Origin: Sphingomonas sp. IC-11
GTDB taxonomy: Bacteria > Pseudomonadota > Alphaproteobacteria > Sphingomonadales > Sphingomonadaceae
NCBI RefSeq assembly: GCF_021043365.1
Contig: NZ_JAJNDU010000001.1
Location: forward strand, 954,164-1,018,163
Reading direction: 5' to 3'
DNA: 64,000 nt
The notes beneath the pieces were generated by a model that made no database searches, was not told the origin of the DNA, and was given only the letters and a program-made list of their open reading frames with translations. Made by a program: the position numbers and the translations under genes. Shown here piece by piece: positions 8,887 through 16,593 of the stretch; position 1 is the first letter of the stretch, and each line of letters opens with the position of its first letter.

Positions 8887-9866
8887 CCCTGACGCCCGAT
8901 GTCGCCGCCGGTTTTGCCCGGCTTACGCTTGGCCATGTCGGGCAGCGTTATCCCTTCAAGTTCGATCAGGTGCTGACCGGGCCCGATGATCTGCGCGAGC
9001 CGCATGAGATCCACCCGATCTTCCACGGCAGTTTCGATTGGCACAGCTGCGTCCACGGCTGGTGGCAGCTGCTGACGATCGCGCGGCTGTTCCCCCATCT
9101 GCCCGAGGCGGCGGAGATCCGCCATCGCGCGGACGAGATGCTGGTGCCCGACAAGGTCGCCGGCGAACTGGCGGTGCTCGCGCGGCCGTACGCCGCCGGT
9201 TTTGAGCGGCCGTACGGCTGGGCCTGGGCGCTAGCGCTGCATGGCGAAGCGGTGCGGCATGACGCCGCGTGGGGCGCGGCGCTTGAGCCGCTGGCCCGCG
9301 CCTTTGCCGAGCGTTTTCACCAGCACCTCCCCAAGCTCACCTACCCGATCCGCGTCGGCACCCATTACAACACCGCCTTCGCGCTGACGCTCGCGCGCGA
9401 TTGGGCGCTCGACCATGATCCCGCGCTGGTGGCGCTGATCGACACCCGCGCCCGCGACTGGTTCGGCGAGGATCGCGGCTGCCAGGCATGGGAGCCGGGC
9501 GGCGACGAGTTCCTGTCCCCCGCCTTGTGCGAGGCGCTGCTGATGAGCCGCGTGCTGGGTGACGGCTTCGCCGGCTGGTTCGACGTCTTTCTGCCGGACG
9601 CCGTCGCCGGTCGCCCGCAAAGCCTGTTCACCCCTGCCGTGGTATCGGATCGAAGCGACGGGAAGATCGCGCATCTCGACGGCCTCAATCTCAGCCGCGC
9701 ATGGTGCTGGCGCTCGATTGCCGCGGCGCTGCCGGCGCATCCGATCGCGCTGGTGGCGCGCGCCGCGGCGGACGATCACCTCGCCGCCAGCCTGCCGCAT
9801 CTCGCGGACGATTACATGGGGACGCACTGGCTGGCGACCTACGCGCTCCTCGCACTCACTGTTTGA
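8883..9866 (+). CDS. DUF2891 family protein
   Basis: This soluble 327-residue protein has no signal peptide. It is rich in Trp, His and acidic residues, with motifs such as FHGSFDWHSCVHGWW near residue 45, GTHYNTAFAL in the middle, CQAWEPGGDEFLSP, and MGTHWLATYALL at the end. The pattern suggests an all-helical, possibly alpha/alpha-barrel enzyme with a His/Asp/Glu-rich pocket. I know the family only as DUF2891. Translational coupling to the DUF969/DUF979 permease implies that it acts on the imported compound, perhaps 5-oxoproline or a related lactam or sugar amide. That function is inference. Confidence 0.85.
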   Translation: MTLTPDVAAGFARLTLGHVGQRYPFKFDQVLTGPDDLREPHEIHPIFHGSFDWHSCVHGWWQLLTIARLFPHLPEAAEIRHRADEMLVPDKVAGELAVLARPYAAGFERPYGWAWALALHGEAVRHDAAWGAALEPLARAFAERFHQHLPKLTYPIRVGTHYNTAFALTLARDWALDHDPALVALIDTRARDWFGEDRGCQAWEPGGDEFLSPALCEALLMSRVLGDGFAGWFDVFLPDAVAGRPQSLFTPAVVSDRSDGKIAHLDGLNLSRAWCWRSIAAALPAHPIALVARAAADDHLAASLPHLADDYMGTHWLATYALLALTV

Positions 9867-9933
9867 AAGGGGCTGGCGCCAAGGCGCTGCTCGTGCGAAC
9901 CCGATCTTCGAATCGCAATGGCGGGAGAGGGAA

Positions 9934-10869
9934 ATGGCGCTGAAGACGCGCGTCACCGAGATGCTCGGGATCGAGAAGCCGATCATCCAGGCGGCGATGG
10001 GCTGGATCGCACGGTCGCACCTGTCGTCGGCCGTGTCGAACGCCGGCGGGATGGGGATCATCGAGACATCGTCGGGTGAGCTCGACGCGGTGCGCGACGA
10101 GATCCTCAAGATGCGGCAGCTGACCGACAAGCCGTTCGGCGTGAACGTCGCCCAGGCGTTCGTGCGCGATCCGGGCATCATCCAGTTCGTGATCGATCAG
10201 GGCATCCGCTTCGTCACCACCTCCGCCGGTGACCCGATGAAATATACCGCCATGCTGAAGGCAGCGGGCCTCACCGTGTTCCACGTCGTGCCCAACCTGG
10301 CCGGGGCGCTCCGCGCGGTCGAGGCCGGCGTCGACGGCCTGATCGTCGAGGGCGGGGAGGGCGGCGGATTCAAGAACGCCAAGGACGTCTCCACCATGGT
10401 GCTGGTGCCGCAGGTGGTCGAGGCAGTCGACGTGCCGGTCGTCGCCGCGGGCGGGATCATGGATGGCCGCACCATGGCCGCGGCCTTCGCGCTCGGCGCC
10501 GAGGGCGTGCTGATGGGCACGCGCATCCTCTCCTCCGCCGAAAGCCCGGTGCACGAGAACTGGAAGACGGCGATCGTCGAGGCGGATTCGACCGACACCG
10601 TGTTCCTCAACCGCAGCGGCCCTGGCCCGGCGCTCCGCGCGCTGCGCACCGATCGGACGACCCGAATTGAGAAGGAAGGCACGCCCAACATCTTCGGCGA
10701 ATTCGCCGATACGCAGGCGGTCTATTTCGGTGGGGACCTGGAGGCTGGCATTGCGCTCACCGGGCAAGTGGCGGGGCGCATCCGCGAGGTGAAGCCGGTC
10801 GCGCAGATCTTCGACGAGACGATGGCGGAATATGAAGCGACGGTCGCGCGCCTGCCGCGGTCCGCGTGA
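9934..10869 (+). CDS. Nitronate monooxygenase / 2-nitropropane dioxygenase-like flavoprotein
   Basis: The 311-residue TIM-barrel flavoprotein carries the family's FMN-binding features: PIIQAAMGWIA at residue 15, the EGGEGGG phosphate loop in the middle, and VVAAGGIMDGRTMAAAFALGA with GVLMGTR after it. Members oxidise nitronates or, in the FabK branch, reduce enoyl-ACP. The substrate is not evident here. A strong RBS (GGGAGAGGGAA) precedes the ATG at 9934. The crotonase gene begins 13 bases after its stop, also with a strong RBS. The pair therefore looks like one operon, and such pairs occur in acyl-CoA degradation clusters. Confidence 0.88.
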   Translation: MALKTRVTEMLGIEKPIIQAAMGWIARSHLSSAVSNAGGMGIIETSSGELDAVRDEILKMRQLTDKPFGVNVAQAFVRDPGIIQFVIDQGIRFVTTSAGDPMKYTAMLKAAGLTVFHVVPNLAGALRAVEAGVDGLIVEGGEGGGFKNAKDVSTMVLVPQVVEAVDVPVVAAGGIMDGRTMAAAFALGAEGVLMGTRILSSAESPVHENWKTAIVEADSTDTVFLNRSGPGPALRALRTDRTTRIEKEGTPNIFGEFADTQAVYFGGDLEAGIALTGQVAGRIREVKPVAQIFDETMAEYEATVARLPRSA

Positions 10870-10882
10870 GGGGAGAGGAAGA

Positions 10883-11674
10883 ATGAGCGAAGACGTAACC
10901 TACGAAGTCTCCGAAAGCGTCGCCACGCTGACGCTGAACCGCCCGGACCGGATGAACACCATCTCCGGCCCGATGCTGGACGAGCTTACCCGCCTGCTGG
11001 TGAAGGCGGGCGAGGATCGCGACGTGCGCGTGATCGTGCTGACCGGCACCGGCCGCGCCTTCTGCGCCGGGCTCGATCTCAACGCCGCCTCGAAGGGGGA
11101 GGGGATCGGATCTTCGTCGGCCACCTTCGGCGCGACAATCGACCTTCGCAACACGCCCCCCACCGTGCTCCACGCGCTCGACAAGCCGGTGATCGCGGCG
11201 CTCAACGGCTCGGCCGCCGGCTATGGCATGGATCTCGCGCTCGGCTGCGACATCCGCGTCATGGCCTCGGAGGCGAAGCTCGCCGCGGCGTTCGTGAAGC
11301 GCGGCGTTTTGCCCGAATCGGGTGGCACCTGGTTCCTGCCCCGCATGATCGGCTGGGCCAAGGCAGCGGAGATCGTCTTCACCGGCCGAACGCTGTCGGC
11401 GGAGGATTGCCTCAAGGAGCGGCTCGTCAACGAAGTGGTGCCGGCCGATCAGGTCGCCGCGCGCGCGCGTGAGCTCGCGCTGGAGATCGCGGCCAACGCC
11501 CCGATGGCGGTGCAGGGCGCCAAGCGGCTGATGCGCATGGGGATGGAAGAAACCTTCGATACCCATGTGCAGCACGTCTATCTGCAGCTGCTGCCGCTCT
11601 TCCAGAGCCAGGATTTCCGCGAAGGAATGGCAAGCTTCCTCGAAAAGCGTCCGGCGAAGTTCACCGGCAAGTGA
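10883..11674 (+). CDS. Enoyl-CoA hydratase/isomerase family protein
   Basis: The 263-residue crotonase-fold protein hydrates or isomerises enoyl-CoA thioesters. The N-terminal oxyanion half-site is AFCAGLDLNA. The second is NGSAAGYGMDLAL, and an active-site acid is likely in VLPESGGTWFLPR. The start follows GGGGAGAGGAAGA. It is the second gene of an apparent two-gene operon with the nitronate-monooxygenase-like flavoprotein, and a very stable terminator hairpin follows 8 bases after the stop. The chain length or ring type of its substrate cannot be read. Confidence 0.92.
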   Translation: MSEDVTYEVSESVATLTLNRPDRMNTISGPMLDELTRLLVKAGEDRDVRVIVLTGTGRAFCAGLDLNAASKGEGIGSSSATFGATIDLRNTPPTVLHALDKPVIAALNGSAAGYGMDLALGCDIRVMASEAKLAAAFVKRGVLPESGGTWFLPRMIGWAKAAEIVFTGRTLSAEDCLKERLVNEVVPADQVAARARELALEIAANAPMAVQGAKRLMRMGMEETFDTHVQHVYLQLLPLFQSQDFREGMASFLEKRPAKFTGK

Positions 11675-11681
11675 ATGCCCG

Positions 11682-11710
11682 GCCCCCTTCCTGAAACCCA
11701 GGAAGGGGGC
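11682..11710. terminator. Bidirectional hairpin between convergent genes
   Basis: A perfect 12-bp stem (GCCCCCTTCCTG at 11682-11693 with CAGGAAGGGGGC at 11699-11710) encloses a 5-base loop. It lies between the end of the crotonase gene and the end of the chorismate mutase gene, which run toward each other. There is no long T tract, so termination efficiency is inferred from stem stability and position. Confidence 0.8.
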
Positions 11711-11715
11711 GGGGA

Positions 11716-11994
11716 TCAGCCGCGAAGTTGCTGATGATGCCTGATCACTTCATCGATGATGAAGCGCAGGAACTTTTCGCTGAATTCCGGATCCAGTTCG
11801 GCCTCTGCCGCGAGCGCCCGCAGCCGCGCGATCTGCTGCTCCTCCCGCCCGGGATCGGCCGGGGGCAAGCCGGACTCGGCCTTGTAGCGTCCCACCGCCT
11901 GAGTGACCTTGAACCGCTCAGCGAGAAGGCAGACCAGGGCGGCGTCGATATTGTCGATGCTTTTGCGATAACCCTTCAACACCTCGTCCGCCAT
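11716..11994 (-). CDS. Chorismate mutase (AroQ class)
   Basis: The 92-residue all-helical protein should convert chorismate to prephenate for phenylalanine and tyrosine synthesis. The long first helix contains YRKSIDNIDAALVCLLAERFK, shown in two parts as RKSIDNIDAAL (residues 10-20) and LLAERFKVTQAVGRYKAESG. The basic residues in this pattern (Arg near 10, Arg and Lys near 27-38) and a Gln/Arg-rich C-terminal helix fit AroQ active sites. It is a stand-alone domain of usual length. It diverges from the polyprenyl synthase gene by only 51 bases and converges on the strong hairpin at 11682-11710. Confidence 0.9.
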   Translation of the reverse strand: MADEVLKGYRKSIDNIDAALVCLLAERFKVTQAVGRYKAESGLPPADPGREEQQIARLRALAAEAELDPEFSEKFLRFIIDEVIRHHQQLRG

Positions 11995-12045
11995 TCACGC
12001 CCTCCCATTGCGGCCTTGCGCCTGCGTCCGTAGAGGCAGTTGTAG

Positions 12046-13056
12046 ATGAGCGCTACCGTCCACCGCCTTGCCGGCCATCAGCCTTCGCTTGACCCGATGA
12101 TTCAACTCGTCGCGGACGACATGAATCAGGTCAACGCTGCGATCGTCGGCCGCATGCAATCACAGATCCCCCTGATTCCGGAACTCGCCGGGCACCTGAT
12201 CGCCAGCGGCGGCAAACGGATGCGACCGATGCTGACGCTCGCGAGCGCACGCCTGCTGCAATATGACGGCTCGCGCCATTACGGCCTGGCTGCCGCGGTT
12301 GAGTTCATTCACACCGCGACGCTGCTTCACGACGATGTGGTTGACGGGTCCGATCTCAGGCGTGGCAAGCGCACCGCCAACATCATCTGGGGCAATCCGG
12401 CGAGCGTCCTCGTCGGCGATTTCCTGTTCTCACGCTCGTTTGAACTGATGGTCGAGGCGGGCAGCCTCAGCGCGCTCAAGATCCTGTCGAATGCCTCTGC
12501 CGTGATTGCGGAAGGTGAGGTGAACCAGCTGACGGCCGCACGACGAGTCGATCTGGGCGAGGATCGCTACCTCGAGATCATTAACGCCAAGACGGCGGCT
12601 TTATTCGCAGCCGCTTGCCGGATTGCCGCGGTGGTGGCCGACCGCCCTGAGAGCGAGGAGGCTGCGCTGGATGCTTATGGCCGCAACCTCGGCATTGCGT
12701 TCCAGCTGGTCGACGATGCAATCGACTATACATCTGACGCGGGCACCATGGGCAAGGATGCGGGGGATGATTTCCGCGAGGGGAAGATGACCCTTCCTGT
12801 AATTCTCGCTTATGCCCGCGGTAACGAGGAGGAGCGGCAGTTCTGGAAGGATGCCGTTGAAGGGCGCCGGGATAGCGACGCTGACTTCGCGCGCGCGGTT
12901 GACCTTGTCCGGTCCAGCCGCGCCGTGGACGATACGATCGCTCGGGCGCGCCATTATGGGCAACGCGCGATCGATGCAGTCGCGCCCTTTGCCGACGGGC
13001 CTGCCAAGGACGCGATGATCGAAGCGGTCGAATTTGCTGTAGCGCGGGTTTACTGA
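12046..13056 (+). CDS. Polyprenyl diphosphate synthase (ubiquinone side chain)
   Basis: The 336-residue all-helical prenyltransferase elongates farnesyl diphosphate with isopentenyl diphosphate to give the long isoprenoid tail of ubiquinone. The first aspartate-rich motif is DDVVD at 96-100, followed by LRRGKRTAN. The second is DDAID at 223-227. GGKRMRP near 55-61 fits the isopentenyl-diphosphate site. Alphaproteobacteria usually make decaprenyl (Q10) tails; chain length here is inferred from taxonomy. A GAGG-type RBS lies upstream of the ATG at 12046. Confidence 0.93.
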   Translation: MSATVHRLAGHQPSLDPMIQLVADDMNQVNAAIVGRMQSQIPLIPELAGHLIASGGKRMRPMLTLASARLLQYDGSRHYGLAAAVEFIHTATLLHDDVVDGSDLRRGKRTANIIWGNPASVLVGDFLFSRSFELMVEAGSLSALKILSNASAVIAEGEVNQLTAARRVDLGEDRYLEIINAKTAALFAAACRIAAVVADRPESEEAALDAYGRNLGIAFQLVDDAIDYTSDAGTMGKDAGDDFREGKMTLPVILAYARGNEEERQFWKDAVEGRRDSDADFARAVDLVRSSRAVDDTIARARHYGQRAIDAVAPFADGPAKDAMIEAVEFAVARVY

Positions 13057-13118
13057 GGTACTTAGAGCGCCGCTGATCCTGCATCAGGAAGGCGTGGCAC
13101 CTCTGGTGTGACCGCCAG

Positions 13119-14069
13119 TCAGACCGCGTCGGCCGGCTCGAGCGTGCAGGTTCCGGTTCCGGTTTCCACCTGCAGCGTGGCGTGACCGATCCCGAAATCG
13201 TGCTGAAGCATGTGCTGCACATCGACGAGGAACCTGTCGCCGGGATGCCCCGCCGGCATCAGCAGGTGAGCGGTAAGCACAGGTTCGGTCGTCGACATTG
13301 GCCAGATGTGGAGATCGTGCACCTCGACCACGCCGGGAAGGCCGCCAAGCGCGGCGTGGACGCGATCATAGTCTATCGCCCGAGGCACGGCAGCCAGGCT
13401 CATCTCTACGGTCTCGCGCAACAAGGCCCACGTCTGCCAAAAAATCAGCGCGGCGATGACAAGGCTGACGATCGGGTCGATCCAGCCGAACCCGGTTAGC
13501 CAGATGCCAAGCCCGGCAAGCACCACTCCCGCAGAGACGGCCGCATCGGCGAGCATGTGAAGATAGGCGCCGCGAATGTTCACGTCGCCGGCCCGCCCGC
13601 GTGCAAAGAGCCAAGCGGTCACGCCGTTGATCAGAATGCCTACCGCCGCCACGGCGGAAATGGTGAGGCCCGGAACCGTGCTCGGCTCGGTGAAGCGCTG
13701 CACCGCTTCCAGCGTGATGGCGCCGAGCGCGACCAGCAGCAGCACGGCATTGGCCAGCGCTGCAAGGATGGTGGATCCCTTCAGGCCATAGGTGAAGCGC
13801 TTCGATGGCGGCGTGCGCGCCAGCGCTGCACCCGCCCAGGCGACTGCGAGCCCCAGAACATCGGAAAGGTTGTGTCCGGCGTCGGCGAGCAGCGCCACCG
13901 ATCCGGTCCACAAGCCGGCACTTGCTTCCGCAATCACATAGGCGAGGTTGAGCGCTATCCCGATTGCGAACGCTCGATCCCAGCGGTCGGGCGGGGCGTG
14001 ATGGTGGTGGTGGCCATGATCGTGGCCGTGGTCGTGATGGTGCCCCTGACCATGATGCGCGTGCGCCAT
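13119..14069 (-). CDS. Cation diffusion facilitator, zinc/cobalt/cadmium exporter
   Basis: This 316-residue inner-membrane antiporter has six predicted helices and a strikingly His-rich N-terminus, with about 14 His in the first 25 residues alternating with Asp and Gly. That pattern is typical of metal-capturing tails. TM2 carries LLADAGHNLSDVLGLA, holding the HxxxD half of the transport site, and TM5 carries HMLADAAVSAG. The C-terminal cytoplasmic domain has VHDLHIWPM. Members of this kind export Zn, Co or Cd using the proton gradient. The metal range here is inferred. The gene converges with the polyprenyl synthase gene and diverges from the glycosyltransferase gene. Confidence 0.94.
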   Translation of the reverse strand: MAHAHHGQGHHHDHGHDHGHHHHHAPPDRWDRAFAIGIALNLAYVIAEASAGLWTGSVALLADAGHNLSDVLGLAVAWAGAALARTPPSKRFTYGLKGSTILAALANAVLLLVALGAITLEAVQRFTEPSTVPGLTISAVAAVGILINGVTAWLFARGRAGDVNIRGAYLHMLADAAVSAGVVLAGLGIWLTGFGWIDPIVSLVIAALIFWQTWALLRETVEMSLAAVPRAIDYDRVHAALGGLPGVVEVHDLHIWPMSTTEPVLTAHLLMPAGHPGDRFLVDVQHMLQHDFGIGHATLQVETGTGTCTLEPADAV

Positions 14070-14168
14070 GAAGGCCAGTTAACAGCAGGTGGGCTGCAAC
14101 GCCACAATCCGCAGTGGTTCAATGATGAGACATGCCGCTTTAACCAGCTTCCCGCTACACGCGCCGTC

Positions 14169-15341
14169 ATGCTCCGCGTTCTCACGCTTTCCACCCTCTT
14201 TCCCGATTCGACCCGGCCCAACTTTGGGATCTTCGTCGAACGGCAAACCCTGGGGCTAGCGGCGCAACCCGATGTGGAGGTGCGTGTCGTAGCCCCTTTT
14301 GGGATGCCGCCATGGCCGTTGACCTCCCTGGCGCACTATCGCGAACAAGCTGCCATTCCCCACCGCGAGCTGTGGAAGGGGCTGCCGGTAGAGCGGCCGC
14401 GCTTCACCGTTTATCCTGGGACGCAGGGGCGCTTTCATGCACGGTCGCTGACGCGCGCGCTCTTCCCCGTGCTTGATGACATGCGTCTCGCGTTCCCCTT
14501 CGACGTGATCGACGCGTCCTTCTTTTTCCCGGATGGACCAGCGGCCGTAGCGCTCGGGCGTCGTTTCGGCGTTCCCGTGTCGATCAAGGCGAGGGGGGCA
14601 GACATTCATTTCTGGGGTCGGCAGCGTGCAACGGCGGGGCAGGTCCGGGAGGCAGGCCGTGCAGCGGATGGCTTGCTGGCCGTCTCGACTTCGATGCAGT
14701 CCGACATGGCAGCCATCGGCCTCGCTGCCGAGCGGATTCGTGTGCATCACACCGGCGTCGATCTCGCCCGTTTTGCGCCGGTCGAGCGCGCAACCGCAAA
14801 AGGGCGGCTTGGCATCCAAGGGGCGCTGGTCGTTTCCGTTGGCGCTTTGATCGACCGAAAGGGGCATGAGATCGTTGTTGAGGCGATTGCCCGGCTCCCC
14901 GGTGTGTCGCTTCTTATCGCTGGCGAGGGGCCTTCGCGCTCGAGCATCGAGGCTGCCGTCGCGCGGAACGGTGTGGCAGATCGAGTGCGCTTGATGGGCG
15001 CCGTGCCCCATGGAGATCTGCCGGGCCTGATCGCGGCTGCCGACGTTATGGCACTCGCATCCGGTTCTGAAGGCTTGGCGAACGCCTGGGTGGAAGCTCT
15101 GGCTTGCGGTACCCCGATTGTGATCACGCCGGCCGGCGGTGCGGCCGAAGTCGTGACAGGCGACGCCGCCGGCCGCATCGTACCGCGCGACGCCGCTGCC
15201 TTTGCCGATGCGATCGCCGATCTGCTTAGAGATCCACCGGCACCGGAAGCGACGCGCCGTCACGCCTTGGCGTTCACTTGGGACGCCAACGCAGAGGCGC
15301 TGCGCGACCACCTGCAGGTGTTGGTCGCGAAGGGAAGCTGA
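14169..15341 (+). CDS. Glycosyltransferase family 4 protein
   Basis: The 390-residue GT-B enzyme begins MLRVLTLSTLFPDSTRPN, with the N-terminal acceptor domain first. The C-terminal donor domain contains LIAGEGPSRSSIEA and the EX7E-type motif in GSEGLANAWVEALACGTP. The open frame extends about 200 codons further upstream, but that part lies antisense to the metal-exporter gene. I therefore start at the ATG at 14169. GT4 enzymes transfer sugars from nucleotide sugars to polysaccharide or lipid acceptors. The gene is not in a polysaccharide cluster, so its product is unknown. Confidence 0.9.
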   Translation: MLRVLTLSTLFPDSTRPNFGIFVERQTLGLAAQPDVEVRVVAPFGMPPWPLTSLAHYREQAAIPHRELWKGLPVERPRFTVYPGTQGRFHARSLTRALFPVLDDMRLAFPFDVIDASFFFPDGPAAVALGRRFGVPVSIKARGADIHFWGRQRATAGQVREAGRAADGLLAVSTSMQSDMAAIGLAAERIRVHHTGVDLARFAPVERATAKGRLGIQGALVVSVGALIDRKGHEIVVEAIARLPGVSLLIAGEGPSRSSIEAAVARNGVADRVRLMGAVPHGDLPGLIAAADVMALASGSEGLANAWVEALACGTPIVITPAGGAAEVVTGDAAGRIVPRDAAAFADAIADLLRDPPAPEATRRHALAFTWDANAEALRDHLQVLVAKGS

Positions 15342-15344
15342 GCG

Positions 15345-15599
15345 TCAGTTCAGGCTCGCGATCAGTTGATCCAGTTGCCGGCGGCCAAGTTCCTCCACGT
15401 CGCGAGCCGAGTGCTCGCAAGTGCCGATGCTGCGCTGCGCCCGATCGATCGTGCAGGTTGCAGGGGCGCGAACGAAGCACGCCTGCTCGGTGCAACGCGT
15501 GTTCGGTGTCGGCGCATGCGAGGGCTCTGGGGCGGCTGATGCCGGTACGGCCGAAGTAGCGAGCGCGACAGCGCCGATCAGAATAGCGATTCTCGTCAT
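15345..15599 (-). CDS. Small secreted cysteine-containing protein, unknown function
   Basis: The 84-residue product has a clear signal peptide (MTRIAILIGAVALATS, cleavage near SAVPASA-AP). The short mature part has four cysteines, in TRCTEQACFVR, ATCTID and GTCEH, which suits two disulfides in the periplasm. The ATG ending at 15599 follows GGGGGGAAAC, a strong RBS, so I prefer it to the longer frame. No family is recognised. It ends only 4 bases from the convergent glycosyltransferase stop. Confidence 0.7.
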   Translation of the reverse strand: MTRIAILIGAVALATSAVPASAAPEPSHAPTPNTRCTEQACFVRAPATCTIDRAQRSIGTCEHSARDVEELGRRQLDQLIASLN

Positions 15600-15793
15600 G
15601 TTTCCCCCCAAATTCGGTGCAGGGGGGCAGATCGCATTGGCTATGGCATACCGCCTCGCTCCCAAGGACGCGGTCGTCGCTTCGTTGATATGCGACCAAG
15701 CATGGCAGAGGCGCAGGCGCGCCTCGCCTTTGATTTGGAAGCCACGCGACGCCCCCCGACGCGCGCAGCCTCGCCCCCTACTTCAGGACGACG

Positions 15794-16492
15794 TCAGGCA
15801 ACCTTTGCCGGTACTTCGTCGAGTTCACGCAGCACATAGCCGCGACCCCACACGGTCTCGATATAGTTCTCGCCATCGCACGCCATGCTGAGCTTCTTGC
15901 GCAGCTTGCAGATGAAGACGTCGATGATCTTGAGTTCCGGCTCGTCCATCCCACCATAAAGGTGGTTCAGGAACATTTCCTTCGTCAGCGTGGTGCCCTT
16001 GCGGAGCGAAAGAAGCTCCAGCATCGCATATTCCTTGCCGGTCAGGTGAACGCGTGCGCCGTCCACTTCCACCGTTTTGGCGTCAAGATTGACCGACAGT
16101 TTGCCGGTGCGGATCACTGACTGGGAATGGCCCTTGGAGCGGCGAACCACTGCCTGGATGCGGGCGATCAGTTCCTCACGGTGGAACGGCTTGGTCACAT
16201 AATCGTCAGCACCAAAGCCGAACGACCGCACCTTGGATTCCATCTCGTTCACACCGGAAAGGATCAGCACCGGGGTGGAGACACGCGCAACGCGCAGTTT
16301 CTTCAACACCTCATAGCCGTGCATGTCCGGCAGGTTCAGGTCGAGAAGGATGATGTCGTAGTCGTAGAGCTTGCCGAGATCCAAGCCTTCTTCGCCAAGA
16401 TCAGTCGAATAGACATTGAAGCCCTCGGCAGAGAGCATCAGTTCAATTGCCTTGGCGGTCGTCGGCTCATCCTCGATCAGCAGCACGCGCAT
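15794..16492 (-). CDS. ctrA: Cell-cycle response regulator CtrA
   Basis: This 232-residue OmpR-type regulator is the alphaproteobacterial CtrA orthologue. The receiver domain has the acidic pocket EDE near 8-10, the phospho-acceptor Asp51 ([13 protein letters not shown]), and the switch Lys in [12 protein letters not shown]. The winged-helix DNA-binding domain contains [17 protein letters not shown] and [14 protein letters not shown], followed by [10 protein letters not shown]. In this class CtrA binds TTAA-N7-TTAA and controls division, flagella, pili and gene-transfer functions. A CtrA-like site lies about 90 bases upstream. The gene is monocistronic as far as the sequence shows. Confidence 0.97.
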   Translation of the reverse strand: MRVLLIEDEPTTAKAIELMLSAEGFNVYSTDLGEEGLDLGKLYDYDIILLDLNLPDMHGYEVLKKLRVARVSTPVLILSGVNEMESKVRSFGFGADDYVTKPFHREELIARIQAVVRRSKGHSQSVIRTGKLSVNLDAKTVEVDGARVHLTGKEYAMLELLSLRKGTTLTKEMFLNHLYGGMDEPELKIIDVFICKLRKKLSMACDGENYIETVWGRGYVLRELDEVPAKVA

Positions 16493-16578
16493 CCGTCATC
16501 CTCCCGTTTGCGAGCATGCGCGGCACCCCGTCACGCCCCAACCGATCCATTAACCAAAACACATGTGAACGTAAAAGG

Positions 16579-16593
16579 TAAACAGAGACTTAA
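16579..16593. promoter_or_regulatory. CtrA-like box upstream of ctrA
   Basis: TAAA-N7-TTAA (TAAACAGAGACTTAA) matches the CtrA recognition pattern TTAA-N7-TTAA at 7 of 8 fixed positions. It lies 87-101 bases upstream of the ctrA start and overlaps the stop codon of the AI-2E gene. A further isolated TTAA half-site is at 16550-16553. Autoregulation of ctrA is known in Caulobacter; its occurrence here is inferred from position. Confidence 0.4.

Noticed and set aside
13980..14069. Repeated CAT/GTG triplets resembling a microsatellite
   Set aside because: They encode the His-rich metal-binding tail of the exporter and are irregular at the DNA level.
13557..14168. About 200 extra codons in front of the glycosyltransferase
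   Set aside because: This part lies antisense to the cation diffusion facilitator gene and has no glycosyltransferase character. The domain begins exactly at the ATG at 14169.
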